Shown here one piece after another: positions 58,710 through 64,000 of a DNA stretch of 64,000 nt. The stretch spans positions 17,723-81,722 of the forward strand of contig JBFWYG010000013.1 in the NCBI GenBank assembly GCA_050186725.1, in the 5' to 3' direction. Origin of the DNA: JADJYF01 sp050186725. GTDB lineage: Bacteria > Pseudomonadota > Gammaproteobacteria > Ga0077536. Numbering within the stretch: the stretch's first letter is position 1; each line of letters begins with the position of its first letter. Both the position numbers and the translations under genes were made by a program. The notes under the pieces are model-generated. The model did not search any database. It was given only the letters and a program-made list of their open reading frames with translations, and was not told the origin of the DNA.

Positions 58710-59732
58710 TCAGTTGCGGCTCTTGTCGACCAGCTTGTTCTTGCCGATCCACGGCATCATGCCGCGCAGACGCTCGCCCACTTCCTCGATCTGGTGTTGG
58801 GCGGCGTTGCGACGCTTGGCCTTCAGCACCGCGGTGCCGGTGCGGTTCTCGCCGATCCATTCGCGCGCGAACTCGCCGTTCTGGATCTCGGCCAGGATCT
58901 TCTTCATCTCGGCGCGGGTCTCGTCGGTGACGATGCGCGGGCCGCGGGTGAAGTCGCCGTACTCGGCGGTGTTGGAGATCGAGTAGCGCATGTTGGCGAT
59001 GCCGCCCTCGTAGATGAGATCGACGATCAGCTTCACTTCGTGCAGGCACTCGAAGTAGGCCATCTCCGGCGCGTAGCCCGCGTCCACCAAGGTGTCGAAG
59101 CCAGCCTGGATGAGCGCGGTGATGCCGCCGCACAGCACGGTCTGCTCACCAAAGAGATCCGTCTCGGTCTCCTCGCGGAAGTTGGTCTCGATCACGCCGG
59201 CGCGCGCGCCGCCGTTGGCGCAGGCGTAGGACAGCGCGATGTCCTTGGCCTGGCCGGAGGCGTTCTGGTAGATGGCGATCAAGCTCGGCACACCGCCGCC
59301 TTGGCTGTAGGTGGAGCGCACCAGGTGACCGGGGCCCTTGGGCGCGATCATGATCACGTCGAGGTCGGCGCGCGGCACGATCTGGCCGAAGTGGATATTG
59401 AAGCCATGGGCGAAGGCCAGCGCGGCGCCCTGCTTGATGTTCGGCTCGATGTCGCGCGCGTAGAGGTCGGCCTGGTGTTCGTCGGGCGCGAGGATCATGA
59501 CCACGTCGGCGGACTTCACCGCGTCCGGCACCGCCTTGACCTCGAGGCCGGCGGCCTCGGCCTTCTGCGCGCTGCTCGAACCCGGGCGCAGACCGACCAC
59601 GACCTTGACGCCGGAATCCTTCAGGTTGTTGGCGTGCGCATGGCCCTGCGAGCCATAGCCGATGATGGCCACCGTGCGCGCCTGGATGAGCGAGAGGTCG
59701 GCGTCCTTGTCGTAATAGATATTCATAGCCAT
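58710..59732 (-). CDS. ilvC: Ketol-acid reductoisomerase (NADP+), class I
   Basis: Isomerises and reduces acetolactate to dihydroxyisovalerate in branched-chain amino acid synthesis. 340 residues; short class I form. The nucleotide motif is AIIGYGSQGHAHANNLKDSG, then the KARI domain with two magnesium sites in ETDLFGEQTVLCGG. Third gene of ilvB-ilvH-ilvC and followed by a terminator. Start MAMNIYYDKDADL; an ATG two codons in is possible. Confidence 0.97.
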   Translation of the reverse strand: MAMNIYYDKDADLSLIQARTVAIIGYGSQGHAHANNLKDSGVKVVVGLRPGSSSAQKAEAAGLEVKAVPDAVKSADVVMILAPDEHQADLYARDIEPNIKQGAALAFAHGFNIHFGQIVPRADLDVIMIAPKGPGHLVRSTYSQGGGVPSLIAIYQNASGQAKDIALSYACANGGARAGVIETNFREETETDLFGEQTVLCGGITALIQAGFDTLVDAGYAPEMAYFECLHEVKLIVDLIYEGGIANMRYSISNTAEYGDFTRGPRIVTDETRAEMKKILAEIQNGEFAREWIGENRTGTAVLKAKRRNAAQHQIEEVGERLRGMMPWIGKNKLVDKSRN

Positions 59733-59775
59733 GGTGGTGTTCCTGTCTTGTAGTGTGTGTGATTGCCGCCCGCGC

Positions 59776-60282
59776 TCAGGCCTTGAGCGCCTTGCTGCCC
59801 TTCAACAGTCCCAGCACGCCGGAGCGCGCCAGTTCCATCACGTGACGCGTGCCGACCGCCTCGACGAAGTCGTCCAGGCGCGCGGGCGAGCCGGTCAGCT
59901 CGATGGTGAAACTGATGTCGGTGATGTCGACCACCTGGGCATGGAAGATGTCGGCCAGGCGCTTGATCTCGGCGCGATGGTCCGGGCTCGCGGCGCGTAC
60001 CTTGATCAGCATGAGCTCGCGCTCGATGTGCGGCCCCTCGTTCAGATCCACCAGCTTGATCACGTCCACCAGCTTGTTCAGCTGCTTGGTGATCTGCTCG
60101 ATGATCTGCGGCGAGCCGGTGGTGACCACGGTGAGACGCGACACGGTCGGGTCTTCGGTCGGCGCCACGGCCAGGGATTCGATGTTGTAGGCCCTGGCCG
60201 AGAACAAGCCGGACACGCGCGACAGCGCGCCCGAGGCGTTCTCGAGCAGGATGGCGATGGTATGACGTTCGCTGCTGGCCAT
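59776..60282 (-). CDS. ilvH: Acetolactate synthase, regulatory subunit
   Basis: Small subunit giving valine feedback and full activity to acetolactate synthase. 168 residues: N-terminal ACT domain (HTIAILLENASGALSRVSG) and C-terminal NikR-like domain. Lies 10 bases after ilvB and 43 before ilvC. Confidence 0.96.
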   Translation of the reverse strand: MASSERHTIAILLENASGALSRVSGLFSARAYNIESLAVAPTEDPTVSRLTVVTTGSPQIIEQITKQLNKLVDVIKLVDLNEGPHIERELMLIKVRAASPDHRAEIKRLADIFHAQVVDITDISFTIELTGSPARLDDFVEAVGTRHVMELARSGVLGLLKGSKALKA

Positions 60283-60292
60283 GTGCTGCGCC

Positions 60293-62032
60293 TCAGGCCA
60301 GCTCGCGATCGGTGGTGGTGGCGTCGGCCGATGGCGCGAGATGCATCTCGTGGTGGCCCTTGCCGGCCGCGATCATCGGGTAGACGTTCTCGGTCTGGTC
60401 GGTGATGAAGTCCATCAGCACCAGGCGGTTCTTCATGGCGAAGGCTTCCTTGAACGCGCCCTCGACGTCGCCCGGCTTCTCGATGCGCATGCCGACGTGG
60501 CCGAAGGCCTCGGCGAGGCGCACGAAGTCGGGCAGCGAATCCATGTAGGAGTGCGAGTAGCGGCGGTCGTAGAAGAACTCCTGCCACTGGCGCACCATGC
60601 CCATGTAGCGGTTGTTCAGGCTCACCACCTTGATCGGTAGGCCGTACTGCAGGCAGGTGGAGAGTTCCTGCATGCACATCACGAAGCTCGCCTCGCCGGT
60701 CACGCAGGCCACGGTCTTGTCCGGGAACGCGAGCTGCACGCCCATCGCCGCCGGCAGACCGAAACCCATGGTGCCGAGCCCGCCGGAGTTGATCCAGCGA
60801 CGCGGCTGGTCGAAGGGATAGAACTGCGCGGCCCACATCTGGTGCTGGCCGACGTCGGAGGTGATGTAGGCATCGCCGTTGGTGGCGTGATACAGCGCCT
60901 GGATCACCGCCTGCGGTTTGATCTTGTCGCTGGTCTTGTCGTAGCGCAGGCAGTCGAGCTTGCGCCACTCGTCGATCTGCTGCCACCAGGGGAAGGCCTT
61001 GCGGTCGACCGGCTTCGCGCCGCTCGCCTTCAGCTGTTCGATCAGGTCGCGCAGCACGTGCGACACGGCGCCGACTATCGGCACGTCCACCGGCACGTTC
61101 TTCGAGATCGAGGCCGGGTCGATGTCGACGTGGATGATCTTGGCCTCGGGACAGAACTTGGCCAGGTCGCCCGTCACGCGGTCGTCGAAGCGCGCGCCGA
61201 TGGCCATCAGCACGTCGCAGTGGTGCATGGCCATGTTGGCTTCGTAGGTGCCGTGCATGCCGAGCATGCCGACGAACAGCGGATCGGTGCCGGGATAGGC
61301 GCCGAGGCCCATGAGGGTGTTGGTGACCGGGTAGCCGAGCAGGCGGGCGAACTCGGTCAGCTCCGGCGCGGCGTTGTCGATCACCACGCCGCCGCCGGTG
61401 TAGATCATCGGCCGCTGGGCGGTCAGCAGCAGCTGGGCGGCGCGCTTGATCTGGCCCGGATGCCCCTTCAGGTTCGGGCGGTAGGAGCGCACGTCGACGC
61501 TCTCCGGGTAGTGGTACTCGGTGACGTTGGCGGTCACGTCCTTGGGAATGTCCACCACCACCGGGCCGGGCCGGCCGGTGCTCGCGATGTAGAACGCCTT
61601 CTTGATCGTCGCGGCCAGGTCCTCGACCCGCTCCACCAGGAAGTTGTGCTTCACGCACGGCCGCGTGATGCCGATGCAGTCCACTTCCTGGAAGGCGTCG
61701 TTGCCGATCAGCGCGGTCGACACCTGGCCGGTGAAGACCACCATCGGGATCGAATCCATGTAGGCGGTGGCGATGCCGGTCACGCAGTTGGTCGCGCCGG
61801 GGCCGGAGGTCACCAGCACCACGCCCGGCTTGCCGGTCGCGCGGGCGTAGCCGTCGGCCGCGTGGGTCGCGCCCTGCTCGTGGCGCACCAGGATGTGCTT
61901 GACCTTGTCCTGCTTGAAGATCTCGTCGTAGATGTGCAGAACCGAACCGCCCGGGTAGCCGAACAGGAATTCCACGCCTTCGTCGGCCAGGGCCCGCACG
62001 AAGATCTCCGCGCCGCGCAGTTGCTCAGTCAT
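60293..62032 (-). CDS. ilvB: Acetolactate synthase, catalytic subunit
   Basis: ThDP enzyme condensing pyruvate to acetolactate. From MTEQLRGAEIFVRALADEG it has 579 residues; the frame continuing to 62242 is leader DNA. The ThDP glutamate motif is GYPGGSVLHIYDE with HEQGATHAADGYAR, and FAD/ThDP-binding elements such as NNRYMGMVRQWQEFFY are present. Called ilvB; ilvI or ilvG naming is equally possible. Heads the ilv operon. Confidence 0.96.
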   Translation of the reverse strand: MTEQLRGAEIFVRALADEGVEFLFGYPGGSVLHIYDEIFKQDKVKHILVRHEQGATHAADGYARATGKPGVVLVTSGPGATNCVTGIATAYMDSIPMVVFTGQVSTALIGNDAFQEVDCIGITRPCVKHNFLVERVEDLAATIKKAFYIASTGRPGPVVVDIPKDVTANVTEYHYPESVDVRSYRPNLKGHPGQIKRAAQLLLTAQRPMIYTGGGVVIDNAAPELTEFARLLGYPVTNTLMGLGAYPGTDPLFVGMLGMHGTYEANMAMHHCDVLMAIGARFDDRVTGDLAKFCPEAKIIHVDIDPASISKNVPVDVPIVGAVSHVLRDLIEQLKASGAKPVDRKAFPWWQQIDEWRKLDCLRYDKTSDKIKPQAVIQALYHATNGDAYITSDVGQHQMWAAQFYPFDQPRRWINSGGLGTMGFGLPAAMGVQLAFPDKTVACVTGEASFVMCMQELSTCLQYGLPIKVVSLNNRYMGMVRQWQEFFYDRRYSHSYMDSLPDFVRLAEAFGHVGMRIEKPGDVEGAFKEAFAMKNRLVLMDFITDQTENVYPMIAAGKGHHEMHLAPSADATTTDRELA

Positions 62033-62213
62033 CTCGTCACCACCTTGTAGAGGTCTTGTGAGTCCCTGTCGGACCCGCGTGTTGCTGGGTTGTCGTGGCT
62101 GTTTTCCACGCCGCAGGACCCTGGGCACCGCCGCGTGCGCGTGGTTGCGTACGGGCAGGTCGTCGACAGGCGCCGCCGAGAGAGGCGACGGACGATGGGC
62201 GAGCGGACGCGGG

Positions 62214-62242
62214 ATCCTGCGCGTCCGCGCCGCTTCGGTCAA
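62214..62242 (-). promoter_or_regulatory. Candidate ilvBHC promoter
   Basis: On the minus strand TTGACC (62237-62242; five of six) is spaced 17 bases from CAGGAT (62214-62219; three of six). A short A/T stretch lies upstream. The strong -35 and correct spacing support it; the -10 box is weak, as in activator-dependent promoters. Confidence 0.4.
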
Positions 62243-62264
62243 GCAAAAATCGCCGGACGCGCGG

Positions 62265-62293
62265 TTGCAGGCCCGGACCGAGTTCCCGAGAAT
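62265..62293 (+). promoter_or_regulatory. Candidate proS promoter
   Basis: TTGCAG (62265-62270) is spaced 17 bases from GAGAAT (62288-62293), the same -10 hexamer as in the tRNA-tuf promoter. Transcription would start near 62300, within a 7-bp hairpin, about 46 bases before the proS ATG. Confidence 0.45.
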
Positions 62294-62345
62294 GCGGCCC
62301 CTCGGGCCGCGCGACGCGTGCCCTTCAAGTGCAGGCGATCACCCC

Positions 62346-64000
62346 ATGCGTTTCAGCAGAATCCTCGTTCCCACCCTGCGCGCCGCGCCGGCCGACGCCG
62401 AAGTCATCAGCCACAAGCTCATGGTGCGCGCCGGCATGATTCGCCAGCTCGCCTCGGGCATCTACACCTGGCTGCCGCTCGGGCTGAAGGTGCTGCGCAA
62501 GGTCGAGCGCATCGTGCGCGAGGAGATGGACCGGTCCGGCGCCCAGGAGGTGCTGATGTCCGGCGTGCTGCCCGCCGAGCTCTGGCAGGAATCGGGACGC
62601 TGGGACTTCTACGGCCCGGAGCTGCTGCGCCTGACCGACCGCCATGACCGCGCCTTCTGCTTAGGACCCACCCACGAGGAGGCGATCACCGACCTCATCC
62701 GCGGCGAGATCCACTCCTACAAGCAGCTGCCGGCCAACTTCTACCAGATCCAGACCAAGTTCCGCGACGAGGTCAGGCCGCGTTTCGGCGTGATGCGCGC
62801 GCGCGAATTCCTGATGAAGGACGCCTATTCCTTCCACCTCGATCACGCTTCGCTGGAGGAGACCTACCAGGACATGTACCGCGCCTACTCGCGGGTGTTC
62901 GAGCGCGCGGGCCTGTCCTTCCGCGCGGTGCTGGCCGACACCGGCAACATCGGCGGCTCCAAGTCCCACGAATTCCACGTGCTGGCCGATTCGGGCGAGG
63001 ACCTCATCGCCTTCGCCACCCAGGGCGACTACGCGGCCAACGTCGAGATGGTGCCGGCGCCGGCGCCCACCACGCCGCGCCCCGCCCCTTCCGCCGCGAT
63101 GCAGAAGGTCGCGACGCCGAAGCAGCACACTATCGACGAGGTCTCGGCCTTTCTGCAGGTGGCCCCGAGCCAGGTGGTCAAGACCCTCATCGTCGCGGGC
63201 GCGGACGGCGGCCTGGTCGCGCTGGTGCTGCGCGGCGATCACGAACTGAACGCGGTCAAGGCGCAGAAGCGCCCCGAGGTCGCCGAGCCGCTGCGCATGG
63301 CGCGCGCGGATGAGATCGCCGCGGCGGTGAAGTGCGGGCCGGGCTCGCTCGGACCCTGCAACCTGCCGCTGCCGGTCATCGTCGACGCCTCGGCCGCGGC
63401 GCTGGCGGACTTCGTGTGCGGCGCGAACGAGGAAGGCTTCCATCTCACCGGCGTCAACTGGGGGCGCGACGCGGCCGAGCCGGTGGTGGCGGATCTGCGT
63501 AATGCCCAGGCCGGCGATCCGAGCCCGGACGGCTCGGGCCCGCTCGACATCAAGCGCGGCATCGAGGTCGGGCACATCTTCCAGCTCGGCACCAAGTACA
63601 GCGAGGCGATGAAGGCCCGCGTGCTGGACGACAGCGGCAACCAGGTGACCATGGTGATGGGCTGCTACGGCATCGGTGTGTCGCGCATCGTCGCCGCCGC
63701 CATCGAGCAGAACCACGACGACCGCGGCATCGTGTGGCCGGTCGCAATCGCGCCCTTCGAGGTGGCCATCGCGCCCATCAACATGCACAAGTCCGAACGC
63801 GTGCGGGCCGCCGCCGAGCAGCTCTACCGCGAGTTGCAGGCCGCCGGCCTCGACGTGCTGTTCCATGACGGCAAGGAGCGCCCGGGCGTGATGTTCGCCG
63901 ACCTCGAACTGATCGGCATCCCCCACCGCCTGGTGGTGAGCGACCGCGGTCTCGAGGCCGGCACCATCGAATATCGCGCGCGCACCGCCGAGGCGTCCGA
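62346..64000 (+). CDS. proS: Prolyl-tRNA synthetase (3' end outside the window)
   Basis: Charges tRNA-Pro. 551 codons from ATG are visible and the frame is still open at the window edge; family length is about 570. The start is MRFSRILVPTLRAAPADAEV. Class II motif 1 and 2 regions (ESGRWDFYGPELLRL, FCLGPTHEE, IQTKFRDEVRPRFGVMRAREF) and an inserted YbaK-like editing domain (about 225-400) identify the bacterial-type enzyme. Motif 3 and anticodon-binding region are beginning at the edge (VMGCYGIGVSRIVAA). A rare TTA codon occurs near residue 106. Confidence 0.96.
   Translation, partial: MRFSRILVPTLRAAPADAEVISHKLMVRAGMIRQLASGIYTWLPLGLKVLRKVERIVREEMDRSGAQEVLMSGVLPAELWQESGRWDFYGPELLRLTDRHDRAFCLGPTHEEAITDLIRGEIHSYKQLPANFYQIQTKFRDEVRPRFGVMRAREFLMKDAYSFHLDHASLEETYQDMYRAYSRVFERAGLSFRAVLADTGNIGGSKSHEFHVLADSGEDLIAFATQGDYAANVEMVPAPAPTTPRPAPSAAMQKVATPKQHTIDEVSAFLQVAPSQVVKTLIVAGADGGLVALVLRGDHELNAVKAQKRPEVAEPLRMARADEIAAAVKCGPGSLGPCNLPLPVIVDASAAALADFVCGANEEGFHLTGVNWGRDAAEPVVADLRNAQAGDPSPDGSGPLDIKRGIEVGHIFQLGTKYSEAMKARVLDDSGNQVTMVMGCYGIGVSRIVAAAIEQNHDDRGIVWPVAIAPFEVAIAPINMHKSERVRAAAEQLYRELQAAGLDVLFHDGKERPGVMFADLELIGIPHRLVVSDRGLEAGTIEYRARTAEAS

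Larger units (their letters stand above)
62033..62345. other. ilvB-proS divergent intergenic region
   Basis: A 313-base gap between the divergent ilvB and proS starts. It holds one candidate promoter for each side (see entries at 62214 and 62265) and a 7-bp GC hairpin with 3-base loop at 62294-62310. I looked on the minus strand for an attenuator leader peptide rich in Val, Leu or Ile codons and found none. About 180 bases of untranslated ilv leader remain unexplained. Confidence 0.5.

Overview
The window is about 64 kb of GC-rich chromosome from a gammaproteobacterium. The evidence is the gene order tyr-gly-thr tRNA - tuf - trp tRNA - secE - nusG - rplKAJL - rpoBC, the smg/dprA/LysM - def/fmt/rsmB cluster, yibN-secB-gpsA opposite gpmI, dapF-DUF484-xerC-hslVU-DUF971-ubiEJB, and ilvBHC-pssA opposite proS. 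Protein sequences look Pseudomonas/Xanthomonas/Chromatiales-like. A PEP-CTERM protein, a class 1B dihydroorotate dehydrogenase and a TopA with a lysine-rich tail instead of zinc ribbons point away from enterics. I cannot name the genus. Most of the window is core housekeeping DNA; no prophage, integrase, transposase, CRISPR array or rRNA gene was seen. Region by region: (1) 1-14.1 kb, minus strand, is the transcription/translation superoperon: four tRNAs and EF-Tu behind a strong promoter (14053-14081), a terminator after tuf, then tRNA-Trp, SecE, NusG, L11, L1, L10, L7/L12, RNA polymerase beta and beta-prime, closed by a Rho-independent terminator at 111-147. (2) 14.2-19.7 kb, minus: topA, smg, dprA and a LysM protein. 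(3) 19.8-27.2 kb, plus: def, fmt, rsmB, a DUF4390 protein, the NtrY/NtrX-type two-component pair and a small TPR protein, mostly with touching or overlapping reading frames. (4) 27.2-32.4 kb, mixed strands: pyrD (class 1B), trmL, a PEP-CTERM protein, a YaaH/SatP-family membrane protein, gpsA, secB and a rhodanese. (5) 32.5-35.6 kb, plus: gpmI and ctpA. (6) 35.7-47.3 kb, minus: a nearly gapless run of 13 genes from two peptide-type ABC permeases through nagZ, a TraB/GumN protein, dapF, DUF484, xerC, hslV, hslU, DUF971, ubiE, ubiJ and ubiB. (7) 47.3-55 kb, the least conserved part: a small membrane protein, two unrecognised exported or anchored proteins, a YkuD-domain enzyme without a signal peptide, a lipoprotein peptide-binding protein, rlmD, a PolB-type exonuclease and cysM, followed by a pair of REP-like palindromes. 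(8) 55.1-62 kb, minus: a PagL-like lipid A deacylase, rimI, a family 4 uracil-DNA glycosylase, a nitroreductase, pssA and ilvC-ilvH-ilvB. (9) proS runs off the right edge. Points most worth a second look: the NtrX homologue lacks the GAFTGA loop and has Lys-Asp where the Walker B Asp-Glu should be; a possible murein-peptide import and recycling set (nagZ, dipeptide permeases, solute-binding lipoprotein, signal-less YkuD enzyme) has no ATPase gene nearby; a class 1B PyrD stands without PyrK; tRNA-Trp begins 8 bases after the tuf terminator; and two REP-like elements show covarying hairpin arms. I did not find a convincing new defence or mobile system.
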